Source: Candidatus Zixiibacteriota bacterium (GTDB lineage Bacteria; Desulfobacterota; Binatia; UBA9968). From it: DNA of 64,000 bases. A program made the translations under genes and the position numbers. Shown in pieces: positions 1 to 9,217 of this stretch (positions within the stretch are counted from its first letter, which is position 1; each line of letters begins with the position of its first letter). Where the stretch lies: positions 1 to 64,000 of the forward strand of contig DATLYW010000019.1 in NCBI GenBank assembly GCA_035574315.1, read 5' to 3'. Under the pieces are notes generated by a model. The model saw only the letters and a list, made by a program, of their open reading frames with translations, was not told where the DNA came from and made no database searches.

Positions 1-53
1 GGGGCCTCGCCCGGCCCCCGCCGGTCAGCCTGCGGAGGAGAAAGGAGGTCGTC

Positions 54-1082
54 ATGTCGAGCGACAAAGGATTGACAGGATGCCTGTTTCGAATCGCGCT
101 GCTGTCGGTCGCCCTCGCAACCACCTTCTGCCGGAGCGCGCCCGCCCAGAGCCTCGACGAGGTCTACAAGCAGGCCCTCAAAGAGGGCGGGACGCTGAAC
201 TTCTACGGCACGCTCGCCCAGATCAACGCGGCGAAGATTCTCCCGGTTTTCGAGAAGCGCTTCCCCGGGATCAAGATCAACCATGTGGACGCGACCGCCG
301 ACAAGCTCGCCGCCCGCGCGATCACCGAGGCGCGCGGGGGGAGGGTGCTCGCCGACGTCTTTCAGATGTCCCTGGAGAACATCCTCCAGCTGGCCGAGCA
401 GAAGCTCGTCGTCGAAAAGGTGCCGCCCGAAGCGGCCGAAATTCCGGCCGACCTGAGGGGTCCGTTCTGGGTCACCGCGGATTTGCTGTTCATCACCGCG
501 GCGTGGAACAAGAACCTCGTGAAGCCCGCCGAGGAGCCCAAGGCGTTCGACGACTTCGCCGATCCCAGATGGAAGGGCCGGCTGATCGCCGAGCCGCGCG
601 ACGTCGAGTTGTTGATGGGGCTGGCGCGCCACAAGTACCGCAGCGACGAGAAGGCGATTGAGCTGCTGCGCCGGATCGCGGCCAACAACGTCGAGTTCCA
701 CAAGGGCCACTCCGAGCTGGCGGAATTCCTGGTCGCGGGGCAGGCCGCCGCCTGCATCACCTGCTACGCGCACCACTATCCGCCGAGAATCCGCAAAGGA
801 GCGCCGCTCGGCTACATGCTGACCGAGGGCGTGGCCACCATCAACGCCACCGCCATCGCCAAGGACAGCCCGCACCCGAACACGGCATGGCTGTTCGCCC
901 GCTGGTCGGCCAGCGAGGAAGGGATGAGGGTTTATGCGATGGGCGGCCGGACCCCACCGCACCCGAAGGTCGAGCCGGTGGAAAAAATCCGTCCCCAGAA
1001 GATCTACCCGGTCGGGCCGGAAGAAATTAAGAGCTGGCGCAAGTACGAAAAGACCTGGAAGGAGGTTTTCAAGCTGCGCTAG
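54..1082 (+). CDS. ABC transporter substrate-binding protein (family 1, AfuA/FbpA-like)
   Basis: Periplasmic solute-binding protein of 342 residues, the capture subunit of an Fe3+/putrescine-type ABC importer. The N-terminus is a Sec signal peptide: basic and polar residues, a hydrophobic run at about residues 12-24, then an Ala-rich cleavage region ending near APAQS. The mature part begins with the LNFYGTLAQ-type strand that opens family-1 binding proteins. A strong AAAGGAGG site at 41-48 places the ATG at 54. It is followed by a close paralogue and then by the fused permease and ATPase of the same importer. The solute is unknown: AfuA-like proteins carry iron, but the TolB/Bug-rich soil lineages use this fold for organic anions too, and the usual tandem tyrosine iron ligands were not identified. 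High confidence in family, low in substrate. Confidence 0.9.
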   Translation: MSSDKGLTGCLFRIALLSVALATTFCRSAPAQSLDEVYKQALKEGGTLNFYGTLAQINAAKILPVFEKRFPGIKINHVDATADKLAARAITEARGGRVLADVFQMSLENILQLAEQKLVVEKVPPEAAEIPADLRGPFWVTADLLFITAAWNKNLVKPAEEPKAFDDFADPRWKGRLIAEPRDVELLMGLARHKYRSDEKAIELLRRIAANNVEFHKGHSELAEFLVAGQAAACITCYAHHYPPRIRKGAPLGYMLTEGVATINATAIAKDSPHPNTAWLFARWSASEEGMRVYAMGGRTPPHPKVEPVEKIRPQKIYPVGPEEIKSWRKYEKTWKEVFKLR

Positions 1083-1163
1083 CCGGGCCGCCGTTGACTG
1101 GCGGTTGAAAGCTGGTATTACGAGGGGTGACAAGTACGCTTGAACAAGGAGGTTTTTGCCATA

Positions 1164-2180
1164 ATGGATTTCCGACGCACCGCAGTCCGGGTGCTCCTGG
1201 TGGCGATTGCGCTGCAGCTGGTTTCGCCCGCCGGCGCGCTCCCTCAGAGCCTCGACGAGCTGCACAAGGCGGCCCTCAAGGAGGGCGGCACGCTGAACTT
1301 TTACGGCACCCTCGCGCAGATCAACGCCGAAAGAATCCTGCCGGTGTTCGAAAAACGCTTCCCGGGGATCAAGATCAACCACGTCGACGCCACCTCCGAC
1401 AAGCTGGTGGCTCGCGTGGTGAGCGAGGCGCGCGGCGGTCGAACGCTCGCCGACGTGTTTCAGACTCCGCTGGAAAATGTCATCCAGCTCCATGACCAGA
1501 AGCTCCTGCTCGAGATCAAGCTCCCGGAATCGGCGGAATACCCCGAGGGAATGAAAGGCAGCTTTTGGACCGCTTCGGACCTGCAGTTCTTCGTCGCGGC
1601 CTGGAACACGAACCTGGTAAAAAAGGAAGAGGAGCCGAAGTCGTACGACGACTTCACCCACCCTCGCTGGAAGAACCGCCTGATCGCCGAGCCGAGGGAT
1701 CTCGAGATGCTGCTCGCCTTCGCGAAGTACAAGTTCAAGAGCGACGAGAAAGCGATCGAATTCTGGAAAAAGGTCGCCGCCAACAACGTCGAGTTCCACA
1801 AGGGCCATTCGCAGCTCGCCGAGCTGCTGGTCGCCGGGCAGGCCGCCGCATGCCTGACCTGCTACTCCCATCACTATCCGAGGCGGATCCAGAAGGGGGC
1901 GCCGGTGAACTACATGCTGAGCGAAGGCGTGGCTTCCATCAACGCCACGGCAATCCTCAAGGATGCGCCCCATCCCAAGACCGCGCTGCTCTTCGCCCGC
2001 TGGATGGCCAGCCAGGAGGGCCAGAAAGCGATGGCTCAGGGGGGACGGACCCCGGCTCATCCCAAGGTCGAGCCCGTCGACAAGACCCGAACGCAGAAGA
2101 TCTACGCGATCAGCGCGGCAGACATCAAGGAATTTCCCAAGTATGAAAAGATCTGGAAAAGCATATTCAACTTGCGCTAA
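1164..2180 (+). CDS. ABC transporter substrate-binding protein, tandem paralogue of the preceding gene
   Basis: Second family-1 periplasmic binding protein, 338 residues, clearly a tandem duplicate of the gene upstream: long identical stretches such as GGTLNFYGTLAQINA and KRFPGIKINHVDAT are shared over the whole length. The start chosen is ATG 1164, eight codons after a possible TTG, because AAGGAGG at 1146-1152 sits the right distance upstream and the signal peptide (FRRTAVRVLLVAIALQLV) then starts properly. It lies 172 bases before the permease gene, with a GC-rich hairpin in the gap. Two binding proteins for one permease suggest two related solutes or two affinities; that is inference. Confidence 0.9.
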   Translation: MDFRRTAVRVLLVAIALQLVSPAGALPQSLDELHKAALKEGGTLNFYGTLAQINAERILPVFEKRFPGIKINHVDATSDKLVARVVSEARGGRTLADVFQTPLENVIQLHDQKLLLEIKLPESAEYPEGMKGSFWTASDLQFFVAAWNTNLVKKEEEPKSYDDFTHPRWKNRLIAEPRDLEMLLAFAKYKFKSDEKAIEFWKKVAANNVEFHKGHSQLAELLVAGQAAACLTCYSHHYPRRIQKGAPVNYMLSEGVASINATAILKDAPHPKTALLFARWMASQEGQKAMAQGGRTPAHPKVEPVDKTRTQKIYAISAADIKEFPKYEKIWKSIFNLR

Positions 2181-2217
2181 ACATCACAGCAGACGGTCAG
2201 AGTAAAATCCATCTCGC

Positions 2218-2250
2218 GGCCGGCCCGGTGGCAGCGTCCCCGGGCCGGCC
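2218..2250 (+). promoter_or_regulatory. Stable hairpin between binding-protein and permease genes
   Basis: A perfect 11-bp inverted repeat (GGCCGGCCCGG at 2218-2228 and its complement at 2240-2250) with an 11-base loop. No T-run follows, so it is not a classical terminator. Hairpins at this position in transporter operons commonly protect the binding-protein message and so raise it relative to the membrane subunits. That role is inferred. Confidence 0.5.
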
Positions 2251-2352
2251 CTCCAAACCCGGGGGAGGCAGTCAAGGCTCAATGGATGGAGCACGCCGTT
2301 CGAGCACGCCGACCGTGGCCTCTACCGGCCTCTGCAGGATAGGTCCAAAGCC

Positions 2353-4083
2353 ATGTCGACGATCGCCCTCCCGAGATCGGCGCGCGCCGCTTTACCGCGG
2401 TTGAGCGACCCGGCCCTTCTGGTCCCGCTGGTCGGGGCCGGAGTCCTCGTCTATCTCGCGGTGCTTCCGCTTCTCATGCTGCTCGTGGGAAGCTTTCAGG
2501 CCGAGGTTGCGCCCCGGGAATTCGTTTACACGCTCAAGAACTACGAAGCCGCTTACGCCAGCCCTTACACCTATTCGACGTTCCGAAACTCGGTCATCTT
2601 CGCTTCCGGCTCCGCCGGCCTCACGTTCATCCTTGGAACGCTGCTCGCATGGCTCACCGAACGGACCAACACTCCTCTCAGGGGGATCTTCGTGCCTCTG
2701 GCGGTGGTGCCGCTGATCCTGCCGGGAGTATTGGAATCGATCGCCTGGATCTTCCTTCTCAGCCCGAAATTCGGCTACTTGAACGTCTGGCTCATGCAGC
2801 TCTTCGGGCTCCAGTCGCCGCCGTTCAACGTCTTTTCCCTGCCCGGCATGATCTGGGTCCATTCCGTGGGTCAGGTCCCGCTGGCCTTCCTCATGATGGT
2901 CGCCGCGTTCAAGTCCATGGATCCTTCGCTCGAAGAATCCGCGATGATGTCCGGGGGAAACACCTGGCAGACGATCCGGCGGATAACCCTGCCGCTGCTC
3001 CGGCCGACCGCCGCATCGGTGCTGCTCATCCTGTTCGTCCGCACCCTGGAGTCGTTCGAGACGCCGGCGTTGATCGGCATCCCCGCCCGCATCTACGTTT
3101 ACACGAGCGAGATCTTCCTCGCTTTCAACGAGTATCCACCGGACTACGGCCGGGGCGCGGCGCTCGCCGTGGGGCTCCTCTTGCTGAGCGCGCTCGGGGT
3201 GTGGCTCTACACGCGGTCCACCAAAGAGGGGAAAAAGTTCCAGACCGTCACGGGCAAAGCGTTCCGCCCGCGGCAGTTCGACCTCGGGCGGTGGAAATGG
3301 GCCGGGTTCGCCTTCCTGACGACTTACTTCGTCTTCGTGGTCTTGCTGCCGTTCCTGGTGTTGTTCTGGGCGTCGTTCCTGCCGTTCTTCGCCACACCCA
3401 GCTGGGATGCGGTGAAGAAGCTGTCGCTCGAGAATTACGCCTACCTTTACGGTTTCCGGCCGTTTTGGGAAGCGATGAAAAACAGCGTGGTGCTCGCCGT
3501 GATGACCGCGACGGTTGCGATGCTGCTCACGTCGCTGGTGGCCTGGATCGTCTACAAGAGCCGCCTGCCGGGCCGGTGGCTGCTGGACTTTCTCGCCTTC
3601 GTACCGATCACGGTCCCGGGGATCGTTCTCGGCATGGCGCTCATCCTGCTCTACGTCGCCTTTCCCGTGCCGATCTACGGGACCATCTGGGTGCTGCTGA
3701 TCGCGTACGTGACGCGCTACATTCCCTACGGCATGAGAACCGCCTCGGGCTCCATTCTCCAGATCCACAGTGAGCTGGAGGAGGCGGCGGCCGCTTCCGG
3801 AGCCTCCTGGTGGGAAACTTTCAAGCGGGTGACCCTGCCATTGCTCCGGCCGGGTTTCGTCGCCGGCTGGATCTACATCTGCATCGTCTCTTTCCGCGAG
3901 TTCTCGACGTCGGTGCTCCTGGCCACCGGAGAGAGCCGGGTGCTATCGATCCTCTTGTTCACGATGTTCGAGCAGGGGCAGGTCACGATCGTCGCCGCGA
4001 TCGGAATCCTGATGATCCTCACGCTGCTGATAATCGTCGCGATTTTCTATAAAGTATCGGGCCGGGTCGGCATCCAGACATGA
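2353..4083 (+). CDS. ABC transporter permease, fused two-domain (FbpB/ThiP-like)
   Basis: Inner-membrane permease of 576 residues made of two fused halves of about six transmembrane helices each, as in FbpB, AfuB and ThiP. Each half carries the cytoplasmic EAA loop that docks on the ATPase: EESAMMSGGNTWQTIRRITL near residue 193 and EEAAAASGASWWETFKRVTL near residue 475, both ending in PLLRP. The length is normal for this family. It works with the two binding proteins upstream and the ATPase that begins 24 bases downstream. Start ATG 2353 places a short cytoplasmic tail before the first helix (about residues 24-47). Confidence 0.93.
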   Translation: MSTIALPRSARAALPRLSDPALLVPLVGAGVLVYLAVLPLLMLLVGSFQAEVAPREFVYTLKNYEAAYASPYTYSTFRNSVIFASGSAGLTFILGTLLAWLTERTNTPLRGIFVPLAVVPLILPGVLESIAWIFLLSPKFGYLNVWLMQLFGLQSPPFNVFSLPGMIWVHSVGQVPLAFLMMVAAFKSMDPSLEESAMMSGGNTWQTIRRITLPLLRPTAASVLLILFVRTLESFETPALIGIPARIYVYTSEIFLAFNEYPPDYGRGAALAVGLLLLSALGVWLYTRSTKEGKKFQTVTGKAFRPRQFDLGRWKWAGFAFLTTYFVFVVLLPFLVLFWASFLPFFATPSWDAVKKLSLENYAYLYGFRPFWEAMKNSVVLAVMTATVAMLLTSLVAWIVYKSRLPGRWLLDFLAFVPITVPGIVLGMALILLYVAFPVPIYGTIWVLLIAYVTRYIPYGMRTASGSILQIHSELEEAAAASGASWWETFKRVTLPLLRPGFVAGWIYICIVSFREFSTSVLLATGESRVLSILLFTMFEQGQVTIVAAIGILMILTLLIIVAIFYKVSGRVGIQT

Positions 4084-4107
4084 GATCCGGTCCAGGGAGA
4101 ATTTTTC

Positions 4108-5211
4108 GTGATCGAGGTTAAGTCGCTGGTCAAGACGTTCGCCGACGGGACCCACGCGGGCGTCAGGGCCGTCAATTCCATAAGCTTCACCGTCGAGGAC
4201 GGCCGCTTCTACACGCTTCTCGGGCCTTCCGGTTGCGGCAAGACAACCACCCTGCGCTGCATCGCCGGGCTGGAAAGGGCGGATGCCGGAGAGATCGTCG
4301 TTGCGGGAAAAAAGGTCTTTTCCGCCGAAGATTCAACGTTCGTGCCGGCTTATCGACGTCCCATCGGCATGGTTTTCCAGAGCTACGCCATCTGGCCCCA
4401 CATGACGGTCTTCGAGAACGTCGCCTTCCCGCTGCGCGTCGGCAAAACCAAGCTCGGCAACGACGAGATCCAGAAGCGGGTGCGAAACGCGGTCGAGCAG
4501 GTCGAGCTCGGGGGGCTGGAAGAACGCATGGCGACGCAGCTTTCGGGCGGCCAGCAGCAGCGCCTCGCGCTCGCCCGCGCGCTGGTGCGCGAGCCGCAGG
4601 TGCTGCTCCTGGACGAGCCGCTGAGCAATCTGGACGCCAAGCTGCGCGAGCGCATGCGCGTGGAGCTGAGGGAGCTCCAGCGGCGCCTGAGGATCACGAC
4701 TCTGTACGTCACGCACGACCAGATCGAGGCGCTCTCGATGTCCAACGTGATCGCCGTGATGAACGCCGGGGTCATCGTCCAGGAAGGCACGCCGCGGGAG
4801 ATCTATCTGCACCCCAAAAGCCAGTTCGTGGCCCAGTTCATCGGCTCGACCAACCAGATCAGCGGGAAACTGGCGCGGGTCGACGGCGAGGGCCGTGGGC
4901 TGGTGGCGACGGAGGAAGGAGAGATCGCCGCGGGCTTGCCCGGCCCGCTGGAAGCGGGGACGAAAGTGGTCGTGGTGGTACGGCCGGAGAGCATCATTCT
5001 GCACCGGCAGAAGCCCGCGGCCGTTCCCAATCTCCTCGAGGGCAAGATCGGGACCGCGATGTTCCTGGGGGAATACCTGGACTGCACGGTCGAGCTGTGC
5101 AAAACCGTGCTGCAGACGCACCAGCGCCATTCACTGCAGGTGCGGCGCGGCGATCCGGTCTGGGTCGAGCTGCCGCCCGCCGACTGCATGGCGCTGCCCG
5201 CGGAGCAGTAG
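4108..5211 (+). CDS. ABC transporter ATP-binding protein
   Basis: Cytoplasmic ATPase of the upstream importer, 367 residues. Walker A GPSGCGKTT is at residues 39-47, the signature LSGGQQQR near 144, Walker B LLLDEP near 166 with the D-loop SNLDAKLRE, and the H-loop THDQ near 200. The C-terminal 130 residues look like the TOBE regulatory domain of the PotA/FbpC/MalK group. The start is GTG 4108, preceded by AGGGAGA at 4094-4100. Gene order binding protein, binding protein, permease, ATPase forms a complete importer. Confidence 0.95.
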   Translation: MIEVKSLVKTFADGTHAGVRAVNSISFTVEDGRFYTLLGPSGCGKTTTLRCIAGLERADAGEIVVAGKKVFSAEDSTFVPAYRRPIGMVFQSYAIWPHMTVFENVAFPLRVGKTKLGNDEIQKRVRNAVEQVELGGLEERMATQLSGGQQQRLALARALVREPQVLLLDEPLSNLDAKLRERMRVELRELQRRLRITTLYVTHDQIEALSMSNVIAVMNAGVIVQEGTPREIYLHPKSQFVAQFIGSTNQISGKLARVDGEGRGLVATEEGEIAAGLPGPLEAGTKVVVVVRPESIILHRQKPAAVPNLLEGKIGTAMFLGEYLDCTVELCKTVLQTHQRHSLQVRRGDPVWVELPPADCMALPAEQ

Positions 5212-5259
5212 CGCTCGGCTCGTGCCCGCCCTTTTCCCCTCGACGAATTCCCGTACCCC

Positions 5260-5287
5260 GCGCCGGCGCCGCCGGCCGGGCCGGCGC
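5260..5287 (+). promoter_or_regulatory. GC-rich hairpin in the leader of an orphan binding-protein gene
   Basis: Perfect 8-bp inverted repeat GCGCCGGC (5260-5267) with its complement at 5280-5287, loop 12 bases, ending four bases before the GGAGG site of the next gene. No T-run follows. It may influence message stability or ribosome access; function is inferred only. Confidence 0.35.
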
Positions 5288-5299
5288 ACAGGAGGTGAC

Positions 5300-6295
5300 A
5301 TGCGAACAGCGGGACAATGCTTGATGACGGCATGGATTCTTCTCTGGGCGGCCGTGCCCGCGCCGCCGTTGTTGGGGCAGGAGCGGATCAAGTTATCGTA
5401 CAGCTCGGTCGATGCCAGCAACGGCGTCTGGCACACGGCGAAGGAAGCGGGGTTCTTCAAGAAGCACGGCCTGGACGTCGATCTCGTCTACATTCCGACC
5501 ACCACGACCACCGTCTCCGCCATCCTGGCCGGGGACGTCCCCATCGGCAACGCCTCGGGGGGAGCGGTCGCCAGCGCGGTGATGGGCGGGGCCGATCTGC
5601 TGATGGTAGCCTGCTTTCTCAACAGCCTCCCCTACGAGCTGGTGGTCCAGGAGTCGATCAAGAACGCCGAGGATCTCAAGGGCAGGAGCATCGGCATCAG
5701 CCGGGTGGGCAGCGCCTCGGACGTCGCGGCCCGCGTCCTCGTCAAGGGGCTTGGACTGGAGCCCGTGAAGGACGTGCCGATCCTGCAGGTGGGGGGTGCC
5801 ACCGAGCGGGCCTCCGCGTTCCGCAGCGGGCGGATCGCGGGCTTCCCCTCGCCGCCGGGCATCATTCACCTGGCCAAGGGGATGCCGTACCGTGTCCTGA
5901 TCAGCACGGCCGATTTTCAGAAACGCTTCGAGTTTCCCTACATCTGCGCGGTGACGACCCGTAATTATTACCGGGCACGCGGCGAGACCGTGCGGCGCGT
6001 CCTGATGGCGCTGGTCGAGTCCACCCATTTCTTCAAGACGCACAAGGACGAAAGCAAGAAGATCATCGCCAAGTACAGCCGGCAGGACAACCCCGCCTAT
6101 CTCGAGGGATCCTACAACGTCGTTTCCAAGCTCTACGACCGGGTGCCCCTGGTCACGCGCGAGGGGATGGAGGTCCAGATCAGGGACGCGCTTGCGCGCA
6201 GGCCCGGGGCGACGCTCAAGATCGAGGATTTCGTCGACGACAGCATCGTACAGGAGCTCGAGAAAAGCGGCTTCATCGGTCGCGTCTACAGGTGA
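5300..6295 (+). CDS. NMT1/THI5-like (NitT/TauT-type) substrate-binding protein
   Basis: Secreted solute-binding protein of 331 residues in the NMT1/THI5 (SsuA/TauA) superfamily. A signal peptide covers about residues 1-26 (hydrophobic LMTAWILLWAAVPAPP, cut after LGQ). The typical opening EAGFFKKHGLDVDLVYI and the DLKGRSIGISRVGS middle motif are visible. The start chosen is ATG 5300 after GGAGG at 5291-5295; ATG 5324 is an alternative. No NMT1-type permease or ATPase is adjacent, so this is an orphan binding protein placed with a MocA-like and a Pht5-like gene. The ligand is unknown. Confidence 0.88.
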   Translation: MRTAGQCLMTAWILLWAAVPAPPLLGQERIKLSYSSVDASNGVWHTAKEAGFFKKHGLDVDLVYIPTTTTTVSAILAGDVPIGNASGGAVASAVMGGADLLMVACFLNSLPYELVVQESIKNAEDLKGRSIGISRVGSASDVAARVLVKGLGLEPVKDVPILQVGGATERASAFRSGRIAGFPSPPGIIHLAKGMPYRVLISTADFQKRFEFPYICAVTTRNYYRARGETVRRVLMALVESTHFFKTHKDESKKIIAKYSRQDNPAYLEGSYNVVSKLYDRVPLVTREGMEVQIRDALARRPGATLKIEDFVDDSIVQELEKSGFIGRVYR

Positions 6296-6338
6296 CCCCG
6301 CCGGCCGGGGCGGCCTGGGTTCGAAGATCGGGTTCGAC

Positions 6339-6950
6339 ATGATTGCAGCCGTTATCCTGGCCGCCGGCGAGTCCAGCCGGATGGGAAGCCCCAAGGCCCT
6401 GCTTCCCGTCGGCGGCGAGCGCTTCATCGACAGGATCGTGCGGGCGCTGGCCGCCTCGAAGGCCGGAAGGATCGTGGTGGTGCTCGGCCACCGGGCCGAA
6501 GAGATACGCCAACAGATCCGCGATCTTCCCGTGACGATCGTGATCAATGAGGACTATCGCCTCGGGCAGCTCTCCTCTCTCCAGGCGGCGGTGCGCGAGC
6601 TCCAGAAGTTCCCCGAGGCGGCGGGCATCGACGCCGTCCTCGTCCACCTGGTCGACCACCCGTGCCTCAGCGCGGCGCTGGTCGACCGTATGATCGACGC
6701 CTTCTACCGGTCCGGGAAGCTGATTGTCGTGCCGTGTTACCGTGGGCGCCGCGGCCACCCGGTGATTTTCGCGCGAGCTCTGTTCGACGAGCTGCTCCGG
6801 GCGCCTCTCGCCGTCGGCGCCAAGGCGGTCGTGCAGGCGCACCCGAAGGAGACGCTCGAGATCGAGACGGACGAGGAGGGGGTGGCGATCGACGTAGATA
6901 CCCCCCAGGAATATCAGGAGCTGGTGGAGAAAACCGGATGTCGAAACTGA
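6339..6950 (+). CDS. MocA-like molybdenum cofactor nucleotidyltransferase
   Basis: Cytoplasmic NTP transferase of 203 residues with the N-terminal signature LAAGESSRMGSPKALLP (residues 7-23), which binds the nucleotide and magnesium, and a later LVDHP metal-binding segment. This matches MocA/MobA-like enzymes that attach CMP to molybdopterin for xanthine-dehydrogenase-type hydroxylases. The start is ATG 6339; a longer reading frame upstream belongs to the previous gene's shadow. The stop overlaps the start of the next gene by 13 bases, implying translational coupling. A molybdenum hydroxylase large subunit sits at 25.2-27.5 kb and is a plausible client. Glycosyltransferase-like pyrophosphorylases share the fold, so substrate is inferred. 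Confidence 0.85.
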   Translation: MIAAVILAAGESSRMGSPKALLPVGGERFIDRIVRALAASKAGRIVVVLGHRAEEIRQQIRDLPVTIVINEDYRLGQLSSLQAAVRELQKFPEAAGIDAVLVHLVDHPCLSAALVDRMIDAFYRSGKLIVVPCYRGRRGHPVIFARALFDELLRAPLAVGAKAVVQAHPKETLEIETDEEGVAIDVDTPQEYQELVEKTGCRN

Positions 6951-7909
6951 AACTGACCCTGGCCTGCGGGTCCTACGATCTGCTGAAGCCCTTGATCGAC
7001 GGGGAGATCGCGCCCGCGGGAATCGATCTCAATGTTCTCACGATGGCTTCCCCCGAGCGCCACGGTCGAATGCTGCGCTACGAGGAGTTCGACGTCTGCG
7101 AGCTTTCGCTGGTCGCCTATTTGATCGCGCGCGAGCAGAAGAAGACGTTCACGGCGATTCCGGTCTTCCCGCACCGCCGTTTCCGGCACGGCTACATGGT
7201 CAAGCGCGCCGGCTGCGGCATCGAGCGCCCGTCGGACCTGAACGGGAAGCGGGTGGGCCTCGATACGCTGCAGAATTCGGCCGGGCTGTGGATGCGCGGT
7301 ATCCTGCAGGACTACTACGGGGTCGATCTCAAGACCATCGAATGGTGGTGTCAGGAGGAAGAGGATGTTTCCTTCGAACCGGCGGCCTGGATGAAGGTCA
7401 AGCGCGTCGGCCCCGGGAAGAACATCGACCAGATGCTCGTCGACGGGGAGCTGGAGGGCGCCCTCTACCCGGAAATCCTGCCGTCGATCCGCAAGGGCGA
7501 CCCGCGGGTCGCGCCGCTGTTTCCGGACGCCAAGCAGGCCGAGATCGACTACTACCGGCGGAGCGGGATTTTTCCGATCATGCACACGGTCGTGGTGCGC
7601 GACCGCATCCTGGAGAAACACCCGTGGGTGGGGGTGAGCCTGGTGCAGGTCTTCGAGCGGGCGAAGGTCCTCTGCTACGAGCGCATGTCCGACCCGCGCA
7701 ACCTCGCTCTCGTGTGGGTCAAGGAGCTCATGCGCGAGCAGCGTGAGATCTTCGGCCCCGACCCCTGGCCCTACAACCTCGAGGACAATCGCAAGGCGCT
7801 CGAGGCGGTCGTGCGGTACGAGCACGAGCAGGGGATGATCAAGCGCCGGCCGGCGGTCGAGGAACTGTTTTTCCCTCCCAGCCTGCAGCGCATCCAGCAC
7901 TACGTGTAA
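6938..7909 (+). CDS. Pht5-like protein (4,5-dihydroxyphthalate decarboxylase family, binding-protein fold)
   Basis: 323-residue protein without a signal peptide. Its opening LKLTLACGSYDLLKPLIDG and the middle segment GKRVGLDTLQNSAGLWMRGI match the family annotated as 4,5-dihydroxyphthalate decarboxylase, which shares the NMT1 type-2 binding-protein fold. Whether members are enzymes or cytoplasmic ligand-binding proteins is unsettled, so the enzyme name should not be taken literally. The ATG at 6938 overlaps the end of the MocA-like gene. Together with the orphan binding protein upstream it suggests a small module for an aromatic or organic acid. Confidence 0.75.
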   Translation: MSKLKLTLACGSYDLLKPLIDGEIAPAGIDLNVLTMASPERHGRMLRYEEFDVCELSLVAYLIAREQKKTFTAIPVFPHRRFRHGYMVKRAGCGIERPSDLNGKRVGLDTLQNSAGLWMRGILQDYYGVDLKTIEWWCQEEEDVSFEPAAWMKVKRVGPGKNIDQMLVDGELEGALYPEILPSIRKGDPRVAPLFPDAKQAEIDYYRRSGIFPIMHTVVVRDRILEKHPWVGVSLVQVFERAKVLCYERMSDPRNLALVWVKELMREQREIFGPDPWPYNLEDNRKALEAVVRYEHEQGMIKRRPAVEELFFPPSLQRIQHYV

Positions 7910-7927
7910 ACGGCCCGCGCCCGTTTC

Positions 7928-9124
7928 CTACCCGGCCTGCAGCCGGCCGTTGCGCGCCCTCGGCTCGGGGAAGCAAAAACGCTCCTCGACCGTATTTTCC
8001 AGACCGAGCCGGAGCAGCGCCTGAAGATCGAGCGCCGCCTCGGCCTGCTCGACCTCGCTCCTCTTTGCCTTGGTCGCCGGGTGGCGGGGGACGAAGAGCT
8101 GGCAGCAATCCTGATCGGGCAGCGTGGAAATGCCGAACGTCCCGATCCGCCGCGCCTGATCGACGATCTCCTGCTTGTCCATGCCGACCAGAGGCCGCAA
8201 CACGGGGAGCCGCGCCGCGCCCTCGATCACGGCGAGATTCTCGAGCGTCTGCGAGGCGACCTGTCCCAGGCTTTCCCCGGTCACCAGCGCCTTGGCCTTT
8301 TCCCGCGCCGCGATCGCTTCCGCGATCCGCAGCATCATGCGCCGGTAGAGCACGACCCGAAGAGGACGGCCGACCGCCGCGACGATCCGGCTCTGGATCT
8401 CCCCGAACGGGACCAGATAGAGACGGGAGTGGAACTGGTAGCGCGTGAGCCCGGCCACGAGCCTCCGGGCTTTTTCCTGCGAGCTTTTGTCCAGATAGGG
8501 GGCGCTGTGGAAGTGGACGAAGATCACCCGGCAGCCGCGCTGCATCATGCGCTGTGCGGCGACCGGTGAATCGATCCCGCCGGAGAGCAACGCGACCACG
8601 CGGCCGCTGGCGCCGACGGGCAATCCTCCCGGTCCCGGCAGCTTCTCGAATCCAAAAAAGGCCTCCCGGGGCAGGATCTCGACCGTGATCGTGAGCTCCG
8701 GATCCGTGAGATCGACGCGCGCTCCGGATTGCGCCTTGACCGCGCCTCCGAGCTGGCGATTGATCTCCGGGGAGGTCAGAGGGAAGCTCTTGTCGCCGCG
8801 CTGCGCGTCGATCCGGAAAGAGGAGAACGTCCTTCCGGCGAGGCTTTCGAGCACGCGGGAACGCAGCGCCTCCAGCTCGCGCGGGACGCGTTCGACCGGA
8901 GAGAAGTTGGCCACCCCGAAGACGTTTGCGATCCGGGCGGTCGCCTGCTCGAGACCCGCCGGCCCCGCGAAAACCAGGAGGATTCGCGCCGGCAGGCTGC
9001 GGATTTCCTTGAGCTCGAGATCGCAGAGGGCGGCCGCGAGGTTGCGCTTGAGCAGCTCGACGAAATAGGGGCGGTTGCCCCGCTTCAGAGCGATTTCGTG
9101 ATAGCGCACCAGAACGGCGTCCAT
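7928..9124 (-). CDS. thiI: tRNA 4-thiouridine synthase ThiI, without rhodanese domain
   Basis: 398-residue sulfurtransferase that adenylates uridine 8 of tRNA for thiolation; in many bacteria it also supplies sulfur to thiamine. The start MDAVLVRYHEIALKRGNRPYF is the canonical ThiI N-terminus, followed by a THUMP RNA-binding domain (about 55-165), the PP-loop SGGIDSP at 181-187, and DCCQLFVPRHP at 339-349, whose cysteines correspond to the active-site Cys region of E. coli ThiI. The C-terminal rhodanese domain of the enterobacterial protein is absent, as in many other bacteria. ATG 9124 is chosen over a longer antisense extension that runs into the next gene. It diverges from the cupin gene. 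Confidence 0.93.
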   Translation of the reverse strand: MDAVLVRYHEIALKRGNRPYFVELLKRNLAAALCDLELKEIRSLPARILLVFAGPAGLEQATARIANVFGVANFSPVERVPRELEALRSRVLESLAGRTFSSFRIDAQRGDKSFPLTSPEINRQLGGAVKAQSGARVDLTDPELTITVEILPREAFFGFEKLPGPGGLPVGASGRVVALLSGGIDSPVAAQRMMQRGCRVIFVHFHSAPYLDKSSQEKARRLVAGLTRYQFHSRLYLVPFGEIQSRIVAAVGRPLRVVLYRRMMLRIAEAIAAREKAKALVTGESLGQVASQTLENLAVIEGAARLPVLRPLVGMDKQEIVDQARRIGTFGISTLPDQDCCQLFVPRHPATKAKRSEVEQAEAALDLQALLRLGLENTVEERFCFPEPRARNGRLQAG

Positions 9125-9152
9125 GTTCCAGCGATAACAGATTCCGTCCGCT

Positions 9153-9181
9153 TTTGCATGTCCCGGCGCCTGTGGTAGTAT
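9153..9181 (+). promoter_or_regulatory. Candidate sigma70-type promoter for the cupin operon
   Basis: TTTGCA (9153-9158), a 17-base spacer and TAGTAT (9176-9181), about 36 bases before the cupin start and pointing away from thiI. It fits the spacing seen at other promoters in this window. Confidence 0.45.
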
Positions 9182-9217
9182 CGGCTCGACCACGCTGATC
9201 GAGACGGAAGAACCCAT

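Noticed and set aside
6938..7909. Literal annotation as 4,5-dihydroxyphthalate decarboxylase
   Set aside because: The fold is that of a binding protein and no other phthalate genes are present, so only family membership is claimed.
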